Assembly: GCF_013868415.1 (NCBI RefSeq)
Contig: NZ_JACEMT010000046.1
Location: 153,644-217,643, forward strand
Length of the DNA: 64,000 nucleotides
Reading direction: 5' to 3'
From: Marinobacterium marinum
GTDB taxonomy: Bacteria; Pseudomonadota; Gammaproteobacteria; Pseudomonadales; Balneatricaceae
The first letter of the stretch is position 1; each line of letters opens with the position of its first letter. Shown here piece by piece: positions 17,687 through 27,156 of the stretch. A program made the translations under genes and the position numbers. Under the pieces are notes generated by a model. The model was given only the letters and a program-made list of their open reading frames with translations, was not told the origin of the DNA and did no database searches.

Positions 17687-17808
17687 GGATTTTTCACCTT
17701 ACAGTTTAAGTCTCGAATACGAGATTCCGACTTACCTTATAGTTATTGGTTAGCAGCACGCGGCCACTAACTTACACTTATTCGGCACCCTGTTTTCAGG
17801 GAGCGCGC

Positions 17809-17837
17809 ATTATACCCGCACCTCCCTCATATTGGAA
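17809..17837 (-). promoter_or_regulatory. Sigma-70 promoter of rplM-rpsI
   Basis: On the minus strand TTCCAA (17837-17832) and a perfect TATAAT (17814-17809) are separated by 17 bases and followed by a GC-rich discriminator (GCGCGC), typical of growth-rate-controlled genes. It lies in the 169-base gap after zapE. Confidence 0.75.
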
Positions 17838-17855
17838 GGGCTGCAGGTATGTCTT

Positions 17856-18965
17856 TCAGGCCGAACGGTGCTCGCGAGCCAGATACTCATGCGACTGCAT
17901 CTCCAGCAATCGACTCTGCGTACGCTCTATCTCGAAACTCAAGCGCCCTTCCGTATAAATTTCATGAATCGGCACTGCAGCCGAAATAATCAGCTTGACC
18001 CCCGAATCATAGAACTCATCGACAAGGTTGATAAAACGTCGAGCCGCATCGTCATTCTTGCGCCCCAACTGCGGCACATTGCTCAACAGTACCGCATGGT
18101 ACAGCTTACCCAGTTCGATATAGTCATTCTGCGAACGCGCACCTTCGCACAGGGCACTGAAGTCAAACCAGGCCACATCCTCACAAACACGACGCGCTTT
18201 CAAGTTACGTCCGTTCACCTCAATCAGGACATCACGCTCTTCAGCTTCACAGTCCGGCACCAGGCTCTCGAAACTACGAGCCAGACTGCCGTCCGCTTCG
18301 GCATCCAGAGGCCAGTGATACAGTTCGGCCTGCTCAAGGGTACGCAGACGATAATCGATCCCCCCGTCCACATTGACCACTTCGGTATACCGCTTGAGCA
18401 TATCGATTGCCGGCAGGAAGCGCTGTCGCTGCAAGCCATCCTTATACAAACCGTCCGGAACGATGTTGGAGGTCGCCACCAGAGCAACGCCGTTATTGAA
18501 CAACTCCTGCATCAGCCCGCCCAGGATCATGGCATCCGTAATATCGGAGACGAAAAACTCGTCGAAGCAGATAATACTGGCCTCGTCAGCATACTTGCGC
18601 CCAATTTCGACCAGTGGGTTCTTGGTTCCGTCCAGCTCTTTCAATTCCTGATGCACACGCTGCATGAACCGGTGAAAATGGGTTCTCATCTTGCGCTCGA
18701 ACGGCAGGCTGTCGTAGAAGGTGTCCATCAGGTAGGTTTTGCCCCGGCCGACACCGCCCCAGAAATACAGCCCCTTGATCGGCTCCTGAGACTGTCGCTT
18801 GATCCGGCTGCCCAAGCGCTGCATCAGGCTCGGCTTGGGTGCACGCTCGGCGGCCACCAGGTCATCATACAGGCGCTGCAGGTGCCCCACAGCCATTTCC
18901 TGGGTCGGATCATAGGAAAAGTCATCACGTTTCAGATCCTGCTGGTATCGCTCAAGCGGAGTCAT
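17856..18965 (-). CDS. zapE: Cell division protein ZapE (AFG1-like ATPase)
   Basis: A 369-residue AAA-type ATPase. The E. coli homologue associates with the FtsZ ring and is needed under stress or low oxygen. Walker A GGVGRGKT and Walker B IICFDEFFV are present, followed by LVATSNIVPDGLYKDGLQR, a family hallmark. The linkage zapE-rplM-rpsI is conserved in E. coli and relatives. Confidence 0.95.
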   Translation of the reverse strand: MTPLERYQQDLKRDDFSYDPTQEMAVGHLQRLYDDLVAAERAPKPSLMQRLGSRIKRQSQEPIKGLYFWGGVGRGKTYLMDTFYDSLPFERKMRTHFHRFMQRVHQELKELDGTKNPLVEIGRKYADEASIICFDEFFVSDITDAMILGGLMQELFNNGVALVATSNIVPDGLYKDGLQRQRFLPAIDMLKRYTEVVNVDGGIDYRLRTLEQAELYHWPLDAEADGSLARSFESLVPDCEAEERDVLIEVNGRNLKARRVCEDVAWFDFSALCEGARSQNDYIELGKLYHAVLLSNVPQLGRKNDDAARRFINLVDEFYDSGVKLIISAAVPIHEIYTEGRLSFEIERTQSRLLEMQSHEYLAREHRSA

Positions 18966-19079
18966 CTTCAGTCTGTACCTCTGGTCGGTTTATGCACACA
19001 CCACAATGGGGGCGAACTTTACTGCCGAACACACGTTTGCGCAAATCCGGCTTCCGCTCGCCCCTCCCATCAACCAGCT

Positions 19080-19790
19080 CTATAAACCAAGCAAACGTAT
19101 CAGCACCGGCACCAGGAACGCCGTAACCAGTCCGGTAAGCCCCATGGCAAGCCCCGAAAAGGCGCCAGCCAGAGTACTGAACTCGAAAGCGAATGCGGTC
19201 CCAAAGCCATGAGATGACAGACCCAGAGCAAATCCCTTGTGCGCATCGTCTTCAATTTTTAGCCAGCGAAACAGCATTGGTGCCGTAAGACAGCCGATAG
19301 CCCCGGTAATCAATGCAAATCCGGCCGCCAACGAGGGATACCCACCGATTTTTTCCGCGATCCCGATCGCAATTGGCGAGGTAACCGATTTGGGTGCCAG
19401 TGACAGCAACGTACTCTCCGATGCTCCCAATGCCCAGGCAACCGCGATCACCGACAACGCAGCTGTCACGGCTCCGCAGGCACAGGCGATCAGCAACGGC
19501 ACCAACATCTTCCGAATTCGCTCAAGGTGGTCATATAACGGAACGGCAAGCGCAACCGTCGCGGGCCCCAACAGGAAATGGATGAACTGAGCCCCTTCGA
19601 AATAGGTATCGTAGTCGGTACCGGTCAGCTGCAGCAGCACGATGATCAGTGACAATGCCACCAGCACAGGATGCAGCAACGGAGTCCCTCCGACACGGCG
19701 ATTCAGCCAGGTCGTGAAGATGAAAGTGGCAATGGTAACGATGATCCACCACAGCGGCTTGGCCGCAAAATACACCCAAAAACTCGTCAT
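19080..19790 (-). CDS. LrgB/CidB family membrane protein
   Basis: A 236-residue multispanning protein of the LrgB family, implicated in murein hydrolase export control and in pyruvate or glycolate movement in other species. Family stretches include LLHPVLVALSLI, LGPATVALAVPLY, PKSVTSPIAIGIAEKIGG and SSHGFGTA. I chose the start at 19790 because it overlaps the stop of the upstream partner by one base (TGATG); the frame extends further up, inside that gene. It is the second gene of the pair. Confidence 0.9.
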   Translation of the reverse strand: MTSFWVYFAAKPLWWIIVTIATFIFTTWLNRRVGGTPLLHPVLVALSLIIVLLQLTGTDYDTYFEGAQFIHFLLGPATVALAVPLYDHLERIRKMLVPLLIACACGAVTAALSVIAVAWALGASESTLLSLAPKSVTSPIAIGIAEKIGGYPSLAAGFALITGAIGCLTAPMLFRWLKIEDDAHKGFALGLSSHGFGTAFAFEFSTLAGAFSGLAMGLTGLVTAFLVPVLIRLLGL

Positions 19791-20146
19791 CACTTGCCCC
19801 CCGACATATCCATGTTGCGCGTTAAATACTTCAGCACCAGAGCAGTCACCACAATAGTGACAACCGTACTGACAACCAGCGCCAACAGGATGACCAGCCA
19901 TTCGGCCGCTATCAACTCGGCATGTACCATCAGCCCGACACCGGCCGGCACAAACAGTAGAGCCAAGTGGCGCAAGAGCCCTTCGGCCGACATTCGAACT
20001 GCCTCCGGTACCCGCTTTGCCACGATCAAGGCAATCAGTAACAGCACCATTCCCATCACGGGGCCGGGTACGGGCAACGCCAGTGCAAGCACGATCCACT
20101 CACCCAGCAACTGGCATACCAGCAACAACAACAGACCTGCCAACAT
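19790..20146 (-). CDS. CidA/LrgA family membrane protein
   Basis: A 118-residue, four-helix, holin-like membrane protein. The family stretch LPVPGPVMGMVLLLIAL and LLFVPAGVGLMVH are clear. It is translationally coupled to the LrgB partner, the standard two-gene arrangement. Whether it is a holin-like or a metabolite-transport partner cannot be decided here. Confidence 0.9.
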   Translation of the reverse strand: MLAGLLLLLVCQLLGEWIVLALALPVPGPVMGMVLLLIALIVAKRVPEAVRMSAEGLLRHLALLFVPAGVGLMVHAELIAAEWLVILLALVVSTVVTIVVTALVLKYLTRNMDMSGGK

Positions 20147-20222
20147 CCCTCTTCTCCTGCGGTCATCTTTGTGGGAAAAAACTGGAGTGTACTTATTTTC
20201 TTAACATTTTTCTCTTCGACTC

Positions 20223-20251
20223 TTGGCAAATGCCCTCTGTCTCTCTATAAT
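20223..20251 (+). promoter_or_regulatory. Strong stable-RNA promoter for the tRNA-Pro genes
   Basis: TTGGCA (20223-20228) and a perfect TATAAT (20246-20251) are separated by 17 bases. A GCGCTCCG discriminator follows, as in stringently controlled tRNA promoters, and the upstream 40 bases are AT-rich like an UP element. The start should be near 20258. Confidence 0.85.
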
Positions 20252-20324
20252 GCGCTCCGTTCCTGATTGAGGCGCTCCCTTCGCCATTCTACCAATCAGA
20301 ACAAACACTTAGCTTCAGCTTTGT

Positions 20325-20401
20325 CGGGGTGTAGCTCAGCCTGGTAGAGCACTGTCTTCGGGAGGCAGGGGTCGTAGGTTCAAATCCTGTCACCCCGACC
20401 A
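20325..20401 (+). tRNA. tRNA-Pro (anticodon CGG), first copy
   Basis: A 77-base tRNA with encoded CCA. The acceptor stem is CGGGGTG/CACCCCG, the anticodon stem CTGTC/GGCAG, and the loop TTCGGGA gives anticodon CGG. GTTCAAATC forms the T loop. C1-G72 is typical of bacterial tRNA-Pro. Confidence 0.96.
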
Positions 20402-20424
20402 TTCGCTGAATCTAAGTATTGCGT

Positions 20425-20501
20425 CGGGATGTAGCTCAGCCTGGTAGAGCACTGTCTTCGGGAGGCAGGGGTCGTAGGTTCAAATCCTGTCATCCCGACC
20501 A
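20425..20501 (+). tRNA. tRNA-Pro (anticodon CGG), second copy
   Basis: It is identical to the first copy except for one acceptor-stem pair: G5-C68 in copy one is A5-U68 here (CGGGATG/CATCCCG). The paired change keeps the stem, so both genes look functional. Only 23 bases separate the two, so they share one transcript. Confidence 0.96.
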
Positions 20502-20594
20502 ATTTCCTTTCCCTCTGTCCTGTTATTTCCCACTGAAGAAACATATCAGACTAAGGTAGAATACCGCCTTTCCTGTAATCAGTGGATCACTTCA

Positions 20595-21887
20595 ATGCTG
20601 GACAAGCTCTTCAAGCTCTCCGAGCACCAAACCAATATCAAGACCGAAGTCATTGCAGGCCTGACCACCTTCCTGACTATGGCCTATGTCATTTTCATCA
20701 ACCCTTCGATGCTGTCAGCAAGCGGCATGGATTCCGGTGCCGTTTTCGTTGCCACCTGCCTGGCTGCCGCCATTGGCTGTTTTGTTATGGGATTCTGGGC
20801 CAACTACCCGATCGCCCTGGCTCCCGGCATGGGACTGAACGCCTTTTTCAGCGTCACCGTGGTCGGGCAGATGGGGTACAGCTGGGAAACCGCACTGGGA
20901 GCCGTCTTCATCTCGGGTGTCTGCTTTTTCCTGCTATCGGTATTTCGCATTCGTGAGTGGATTATCAATAGCATTCCACTGTCACTTAAGGGCGGTATCG
21001 GCGCCGGCATTGGCCTTTTCCTCGGTTTTATCGGCCTTAAGAATGCTGGCATCGTCATCAATGAAGACTCCACACTGGTCACTCTTGGCGACATGAGCCA
21101 GTGGAGTGCCATCATGGCATGCCTGGGCTTTGTTATCATCGCAACCCTTTACTACCGACGCATGACCGGCTCGGTGATGATCGGAATCCTGGCCATCACT
21201 CTGGTAAGCCTCGCCACCGGACATGTTGAATTTAACGGCATAGTATCATCCCCCCCCTCTCTGGCACCGACCTTTGCAAAACTGGATATTATTGGTGCCC
21301 TGAACATCGGCTTGGTCAGCGTTGTATTCTCGTTTCTGTTTGTCGACCTTTTTGACACCTCGGGCACACTGATCGCCGTGGCACAAAAGGGCAAGATGCT
21401 GACCAGCGACGGCAAGCTGCCACGTTTGGGACGCGCACTGATGGCCGACTCCACCGCCACCATGGCCGGCTCCGTGATGGGTACCTCAACCACCACCAGC
21501 TATATAGAATCCGGCGCCGGCATTGCCGCCGGTGGACGTACGGGACTGACCGCCATTGTAGTCGGCGCCCTCTTCCTGGCCAGCCTGTTCCTGTCGCCAC
21601 TGGCCAGTACCATTCCGCTTTATGCGACAGCTCCTGCCCTGCTGTTCGTAGCCGTACTAATGACACACAGCCTGGTCAAGATCGACTGGGACGATATCAC
21701 CGAAGCCGCACCAGTGGTCATTGCAACCGTCAGCATGCCGCTGACTTTTTCCATCACCACCGGCATCGCATTTGGCATTATCTCCTACACGGCCATCAAG
21801 GCATTGAGCGGTCGCTTTGATCAACTCAATCCGGCGCTTTGGATCCTGTCGGCGCTGTTTATCGTCAAGATGGCATTTTACGGCTGA
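20595..21887 (+). CDS. Purine permease, AzgA-type NCS2 transporter
   Basis: A 430-residue inner-membrane proton symporter for adenine, guanine or hypoxanthine. It opens with the family signature EVIAGLTTFLTMAYVIFINPSM, has APGMGLNAFF, LFVDLFDTSGTLIAVA and TSTTTSYIESGAGIAAGGRTG, all diagnostic of the AzgA group (E. coli AdeP, PurP, GhxP). Which purine is preferred cannot be read from sequence. It stands alone between the tRNA genes and the convergent aceF. Confidence 0.93.
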   Translation: MLDKLFKLSEHQTNIKTEVIAGLTTFLTMAYVIFINPSMLSASGMDSGAVFVATCLAAAIGCFVMGFWANYPIALAPGMGLNAFFSVTVVGQMGYSWETALGAVFISGVCFFLLSVFRIREWIINSIPLSLKGGIGAGIGLFLGFIGLKNAGIVINEDSTLVTLGDMSQWSAIMACLGFVIIATLYYRRMTGSVMIGILAITLVSLATGHVEFNGIVSSPPSLAPTFAKLDIIGALNIGLVSVVFSFLFVDLFDTSGTLIAVAQKGKMLTSDGKLPRLGRALMADSTATMAGSVMGTSTTTSYIESGAGIAAGGRTGLTAIVVGALFLASLFLSPLASTIPLYATAPALLFVAVLMTHSLVKIDWDDITEAAPVVIATVSMPLTFSITTGIAFGIISYTAIKALSGRFDQLNPALWILSALFIVKMAFYG

Positions 21888-21957
21888 ACCATAACGGCGA
21901 GACTCCTCCTTGAGCTCGTCACCACCGACCCGACAGCCTGCCGGTTTAAGACAGATA

Positions 21958-21997
21958 CAAAAAAGGGGTGAAGACCAACGGCCTTCACCCCTTTTTT
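21958..21997. terminator. Bidirectional terminator between the purine permease and aceF
   Basis: GGGGTGAAG (21965-21973) pairs with CTTCACCCC (21983-21991), with an A-run before and a T-run after, so it can stop transcription in both directions. It serves two convergent genes. Confidence 0.9.
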
Positions 21998-22017
21998 CAT
22001 ATCACCCGGATACCTGC

Positions 22018-23949
22018 CTACAGTACCAGACGACGAATATCGCTGAGCAGACCATTCAGATCAGTCAGGAAACGACCCGCATCACCGCCATTGATGGCGC
22101 GATGATCATAGGACAGGCACAGCGGCAGCATCATGCGCGGCTCGAACTCTTTGCCATTCCAGCGCGGCTTGATGTCCGCCTTGGAGATACCCAGAATCGC
22201 CACTTCCGGCGCATTGACGATCGGTGTAAAGCCGGTGCCGCCAATCCCGCCGAGGCTGGAGATGGTGAAGCATGCACCTTGCATTTCGTTCGGCTTCAGC
22301 TTGCGATCCTTGGCCTTGCCGGCCAATTCAATTGCTTCGCGCGCCAACTCGTAAATGCTTTTCTGATCCGCATCCTTGATCACCGGCACCATCAGGCCGT
22401 TCGGCGTATCCACCGCAATGCCGATGTTAACGTATTTCTTGTATACGATATGCTCGCCATCGTGATGCAGAGAAGCGTTGAACTTCTGGTGACGCTTGAG
22501 TGCAATCGCAGCCGCCTTGATCATGAACGGCAGCGGGGTCAACTTGACGCCCTCTTTCGCCGCCGCATCTTTCATTTCCTTGCGGAAGGCTTCCAGCTCG
22601 GTGATATCAGCCTCGTCGAACTGGGTCACATGCGGCACGTTCAGCCAGCATCGGGACATGTTGTCACGTGTGATTTTGTCGACCTTGCTCAGCTTGACCA
22701 TCTCGGTTTCACCGAACTTGCTGAAGTCCACCGCAGGAATCACCGGAATGCCGCTGCCACCGGTCACGGTCGCCGGCCCCTTCTCGGCCAGCTGCTTGAG
22801 CGCCGACTTCACATAGGCCTGGACATCTTCCTTCAGGATACGTCCCTTGCGACCGCTGCCGGATACATTGGCCAGCTCGACACCAAATTCACGCGCCAGC
22901 GCACGTACCGCCGGACCGGCATGAACCTTGCGGTTTTTCTGCTCCAGTACATTCAAGTCAACAGACGTACCCGCGGCAGGCCCAGTCGCCTTGACTGGCA
23001 CAGTCGGTGCCGGTGTGGTGGGCGCCTCTGCAGCCGGGGCAGAAGGTGCAGCAGCCGGTGCACCCGCCACTTCCAGTTCCAGAATCAGGTCACCTTCATT
23101 GACCTGAGCACCTTCCGTAATCTTCACGGATACAACCTTACCCCCCTTGGGTGCAGGCACTTCCATGGAGGCCTTGTCAGTCTCCAGCGTGATCAGGCTG
23201 TCACCTTCGGCGATTTCGTCACCGACAGACACCAGTACTTCGATCACATCCACATCACTGGCGCCGGACAGGTCCGGTACGGTCACCGGCTCGACACCAC
23301 CGGCCTGGACCGATGCTGCAGCAGGCGCAGGCGACGCTTCAGCAGCGGGAGCGGGAGCGGGAGCTACAGCATCACCACTGACTTCCAGTTCCAGCAGCAC
23401 ATCACCTTCACTGGCCTGGTCGCCCTCCTTAATTCTCATGGAAACAACCTTGCCACCCTTCGGAGCCGGTACTTCCATGGAGGCCTTGTCAGTCTCCAGC
23501 GTGATCAGACTGTCACCTTCGGCGATCTCGTCACCAGCCTTCACCAGCACTTCAATCACATCCACATTGTCGGCACCGGACAAGTCCGGCACCAACACCT
23601 GCTCAATGCCACCAGAGGCTGCTACAGCCGGAGTCGGCTCTGCCGCAGGCACCGGCTCGACTGAAGCGACATCCGCCGGAGCTGTAGCCACGGCCTCTGC
23701 CTCGACGGCTCCCGCAACTTCCAGCTCCAGAATCGCATCACCTTCGCTGCAGGTTCCGCCTTCAGCCACAATAATGCTCTTCACCACCCCCGTATGAGTG
23801 GATGGAACCTCCATGGACGCCTTGTCGGTTTCAAGCACGATCAGGGAATCACCTTCTGCAATGCTGTCACCCACGCTGACACACACTTCAACGATGTCGA
23901 CGTTTTCGCTACCGCCGATATCAGGCACTGTAATGGTAGTCGTAGTCAC
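22018..23949 (-). CDS. aceF: Pyruvate dehydrogenase E2, dihydrolipoamide acetyltransferase
   Basis: The 643-residue core of the pyruvate dehydrogenase complex; it moves acetyl groups from E1 to CoA. Three N-terminal lipoyl domains (about 3-80, 115-195 and 225-305) each carry DKASMEVP with the lipoylated Lys (K43 in the first) and are joined by Ala/Pro-rich linkers. An E1/E3-binding domain (about 340-375) and the catalytic domain with the active-site His in DHRAINGGDAGRF follow. Lipoyl domains two and three are nearly identical in sequence, including at the DNA level, so recombination between them is possible. It follows aceE by 48 bases. Confidence 0.97.
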   Translation of the reverse strand: MTTTTITVPDIGGSENVDIVEVCVSVGDSIAEGDSLIVLETDKASMEVPSTHTGVVKSIIVAEGGTCSEGDAILELEVAGAVEAEAVATAPADVASVEPVPAAEPTPAVAASGGIEQVLVPDLSGADNVDVIEVLVKAGDEIAEGDSLITLETDKASMEVPAPKGGKVVSMRIKEGDQASEGDVLLELEVSGDAVAPAPAPAAEASPAPAAASVQAGGVEPVTVPDLSGASDVDVIEVLVSVGDEIAEGDSLITLETDKASMEVPAPKGGKVVSVKITEGAQVNEGDLILELEVAGAPAAAPSAPAAEAPTTPAPTVPVKATGPAAGTSVDLNVLEQKNRKVHAGPAVRALAREFGVELANVSGSGRKGRILKEDVQAYVKSALKQLAEKGPATVTGGSGIPVIPAVDFSKFGETEMVKLSKVDKITRDNMSRCWLNVPHVTQFDEADITELEAFRKEMKDAAAKEGVKLTPLPFMIKAAAIALKRHQKFNASLHHDGEHIVYKKYVNIGIAVDTPNGLMVPVIKDADQKSIYELAREAIELAGKAKDRKLKPNEMQGACFTISSLGGIGGTGFTPIVNAPEVAILGISKADIKPRWNGKEFEPRMMLPLCLSYDHRAINGGDAGRFLTDLNGLLSDIRRLVL

Positions 23950-23997
23950 AATAAATCCTCTCGCAATAAACCAGTCAGATGTTCACTCGCCTGCCAC

Positions 23998-26646
23998 TTA
24001 CAGTGTCCAGGGGGCCGGCTTGTCCGGGTTGATGTTGAACTTCTGAATGGCCTTGGCGACAACCGCAGCCTCCAGCTTGCCCTCTTCCTGCAACGCCTTC
24101 AGCGCCGCTACGGTGACGTAATAACGGTTTACTTCGAAGAATTCACGCAGCTTGTTTCGGCTATCGGAACGACCGAAACCATCGGTACCCAAGACCTTGT
24201 AGCGACGCGGGATATATTCACGCAACTGATCAGCATACATTCTCATGTAATCGGTAGAAGCCACCACAGGCCCCTCGCGGCCTTCCAGGCAGGCCTCGAC
24301 ATAGGACTGACGCGCATCCTGTTCAGGGTGCAGCAGATTCCAGCGAGCAGCCGACTGGGCTTCACGGCGCAACTCGTTGATGGAGGTCATGCTCCAGACA
24401 TCAGCCTCAATACCGAACTCTTCACGCAGAATAACGGCCGCCTCACGCACTTCACGCAGAATGGAACCACAGCCCATCAACTGCACTTTAAGCTCGGCAG
24501 GCTTACCCTCTTCCAGCAAGTACATGCCCTTAATGATGCCCTCTTCGGCACCCTGCGGCATTTCCGGATGCTGATAGTTTTCATTCAGCGTGGTGATGTA
24601 ATAGAACTTGTTTTCCTGCTCCGCATACATCCGACGCAGGCCATCCTGTACGATCACCGCCAGCTCATAGCCATAGGTTGGATCGTAGGAGATACAGTTC
24701 GGGATCATCTGCGCCATCAGATGGCTGTGCCCATCCTGGTGCTGCAGGCCCTCACCATTCAGCGTAGTACGGCCGGAGGTCGCACCAATCAGGAAGCCGC
24801 GCGCCTGAGAGTCACCGGCCGCCCAAGCCAGGTCCATGATGCGCTGGAAACCGAACATGGAATAGAAAATGTAAAACGGCACCATGGTGCAGCCATTGTT
24901 GGCGTAGGAAGTCGCCGCCGCAATCCAGGCCGACATGGCACCCGCCTCGTTGATCCCTTCCTGCAGGATCTGGCCGTTTTTCGACTCCTTGTAGTACATG
25001 ATCTGGTCGGAGTCATGGGGCACATAACGCTGTCCGGCAGACGAATAAATGCTCAGCTGACGGAACATGCCCTCCATACCGAACGTACGCGCCTCGTCCG
25101 GCACGATCGGCACGACTCGCTCACCCATCTGCTTATCCTTGACCAGGGTGCTGAGTACTCGGTTCAGCGCCATCTGAGTCGACAGGGTACGCTCACCGCT
25201 GGACTTGAGCTGTCCCTTGAAAGCATCCAGTTCAGGCACCTGCAGCTGCTCGAATTCTGTGCGGCGTGCCGGGTAGAAACCACCCAACTGCTTGCGACGC
25301 TCAAACATGTACTTCATTTCCGGCGAATCCGGAGACGGGCGGTAGTAGGGGACGCTCTTGAGCTGTTCATCGGACAATGGAATATTGAAGTTGTCGCGGA
25401 ACGCCATCAGGTCGTCCATCGCCACCTTTTTCATCGAGTGCGTATCGTTTTTCGCCTGCCCCGACTGGCCGGTGCCGTACCCTTTCACGGTCTGCGCCAG
25501 AATGACGGTCGGCTGCCCCTTGTGATGGAACGCCTGATGATACGCCGTGTATACCTTGTACGGATCATGCCCGCCACGGTTCAGATTCATGATCTCGTCG
25601 TCTGACATATCCTTGACCATCTCGGCCAGTTCAGGATATTTGCCGAAGAAATGTTCACGGGTATAGGCGCCGCCATTGGCCTTGTAGTTCTGCAATTCAC
25701 CATCACAGACTTCATCCATGCGCTTGCGCAGCAGACCTTTCTCGTCCTTTTCAAACAGCGGATCCCAGTGGCGTCCCCACAGGACCTTGATCACGTTCCA
25801 GCCGGCACCACGGAAAATGCCTTCCAGCTCCTGAACGATCTTGCCGTTACCACGTACCGGGCCGTCCAGACGCTGCAGGTTACAGTTGATGACAAAGATC
25901 AGGTTTTCCAGCTGTTCGCGCCCAGCCAGAGAGATTGCACCCAGAGTTTCCGGCTCATCACATTCGCCGTCACCCAGAAACGCCCATACCTTGCGATCAC
26001 CACGCTTGACCAAATCACGCGCCGAGAGGTAACGCATGACATGTGCCTGGTAGATTGCCTGGATCGGCCCCAGCCCCATGGAAACGGTCGGGAACTGCCA
26101 GAAGTCCGGCATCAGCCAGGGGTGCGGATAGGAGGACAGACCGTTGCCATCTACTTCACGACGGAAGTTATCCAGCTGTTCTTCGGTCAGTCGACCTTCC
26201 AGATAGGCGCGCGCATAAATCCCCGGAGAAATATGTCCCTGGAAGAAGACCATATCGGACTCGCGATCCCCTTCGGGACCATGGAAAAAGTAGTTAAAAC
26301 CGATGTCGTAAAGTGTTGCAGAAGAAGAGAAGCTGGAGATATGACCGCCGAGTGCATCTTCGTTATCGTTGGCTCGCATGACCATTGCCATTGCGTTCCA
26401 GCGAATAAAGGAGCGGATACGACGCTCGATGAACAGGTCACCCGGCATGCGCACTTCGTCACGAGGTGTAATGGTGTTGACGTAAGAGGTATTGAGGGTC
26501 GCTCCCGAGTCAACGCCCATATCGGATGCCTTGGCACCCAGTTCGCGCAGCAGGTAGCGCGCGCGCTCATCTCCATCGTTTTTGGCGACGGATTCAAGAG
26601 CATCCATCCATTCCTGAGTTTCGATTGGATCGATATCTTCAATCAT
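23998..26646 (-). CDS. aceE: Pyruvate dehydrogenase E1 component, homodimeric type
   Basis: An 882-residue thiamine-diphosphate enzyme that decarboxylates pyruvate and acetylates the lipoyl groups of AceF. GDGECDEPETLGAISLAGRE carries the ThDP/Mg-binding GDG...N motif, and the N-terminal PHPWLMPDFWQFPTVSMGLG and GQTVKGYGTG-like stretches are typical of AceE. I chose the start at 26646 (MIEDIDPIETQEW) because it matches family N-termini and length (E. coli 887); the frame continues 27 codons upstream with no similarity. A palindromic operator lies about 120 bases upstream. Confidence 0.97.
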   Translation of the reverse strand: MIEDIDPIETQEWMDALESVAKNDGDERARYLLRELGAKASDMGVDSGATLNTSYVNTITPRDEVRMPGDLFIERRIRSFIRWNAMAMVMRANDNEDALGGHISSFSSSATLYDIGFNYFFHGPEGDRESDMVFFQGHISPGIYARAYLEGRLTEEQLDNFRREVDGNGLSSYPHPWLMPDFWQFPTVSMGLGPIQAIYQAHVMRYLSARDLVKRGDRKVWAFLGDGECDEPETLGAISLAGREQLENLIFVINCNLQRLDGPVRGNGKIVQELEGIFRGAGWNVIKVLWGRHWDPLFEKDEKGLLRKRMDEVCDGELQNYKANGGAYTREHFFGKYPELAEMVKDMSDDEIMNLNRGGHDPYKVYTAYHQAFHHKGQPTVILAQTVKGYGTGQSGQAKNDTHSMKKVAMDDLMAFRDNFNIPLSDEQLKSVPYYRPSPDSPEMKYMFERRKQLGGFYPARRTEFEQLQVPELDAFKGQLKSSGERTLSTQMALNRVLSTLVKDKQMGERVVPIVPDEARTFGMEGMFRQLSIYSSAGQRYVPHDSDQIMYYKESKNGQILQEGINEAGAMSAWIAAATSYANNGCTMVPFYIFYSMFGFQRIMDLAWAAGDSQARGFLIGATSGRTTLNGEGLQHQDGHSHLMAQMIPNCISYDPTYGYELAVIVQDGLRRMYAEQENKFYYITTLNENYQHPEMPQGAEEGIIKGMYLLEEGKPAELKVQLMGCGSILREVREAAVILREEFGIEADVWSMTSINELRREAQSAARWNLLHPEQDARQSYVEACLEGREGPVVASTDYMRMYADQLREYIPRRYKVLGTDGFGRSDSRNKLREFFEVNRYYVTVAALKALQEEGKLEAAVVAKAIQKFNINPDKPAPWTL

Positions 26647-26763
26647 GTCTCGCACTTTGCCTTCTCCGATCACTTGTAAGCGTGGACGTGCCGGAATCGA
26701 CCGATATCCTGCATGGATTGCACGCAAGGCACCTGTAAGCCGTCCCGGTTATTGTGGTTTTAT

Positions 26764-26780
26764 ATGTAGTAATACTACAT
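26764..26780. promoter_or_regulatory. 17-bp palindromic operator upstream of aceE
   Basis: ATGTAGTAATACTACAT has perfect 7-bp arms around AAT. On the minus strand it fills the spacer between GAGTCA and TATAAA, which looks like an aceE core promoter, so a bound protein would block polymerase. A related half-site, TGTAGTA, is at 26847-26853. The GT-n-AC centre fits a GntR-type (PdhR-like) repressor, but the sequence is not the E. coli PdhR box. The rest of the 510-base gap (26647-27156) shows no gene that I can support. Confidence 0.6.
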
Positions 26781-27156
26781 TTGACTCATACTTTTGTCTA
26801 TTACCAACCCTGACGTGCAGGCTGCATCTATAAAGCCCTTTTAGACTGTAGTATTTTGACACTTTTCGAGCACCGTACTGACTCTAGACTAGACCTCTAC
26901 CGCAGTTATTCCAAGCATTCCACGTGCTGGCCTGTTGCAAAAATACCCGCCCACAGCGGCCCTGAAAAACACACGTATGCGGGACAGACTCAAAACCGGT
27001 GACTGATGTTATCATCACGGGCGCAGAACACAGGTTCCGCTATTACCGTCAGACAGAATAAGTGCGCCCTTCGCTGGGGGCCGCTCTGACTGCCTGTCGA
27101 AGACACTAATAAAAACTACTACTGACCCAACGGGCGGGCCAGCCAAAGGATTTTTC

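Noticed and set aside
20502..20594. Purine riboswitch before the purine permease
   Set aside because: The 93-base gap is too short and lacks the conserved pairing and loop bases.
23100..23830. Repeated DNA segments that could suggest a repeat array
   Set aside because: They are the repeated lipoyl-domain coding segments of aceF, not a CRISPR array or mobile repeat.
21910..25605. Two very long plus-strand frames (584 and 603 codons) opposite aceF and aceE
   Set aside because: They are antisense shadows of strongly biased GC-rich genes. They have no recognisable domains, and the aceEF frames are certain.
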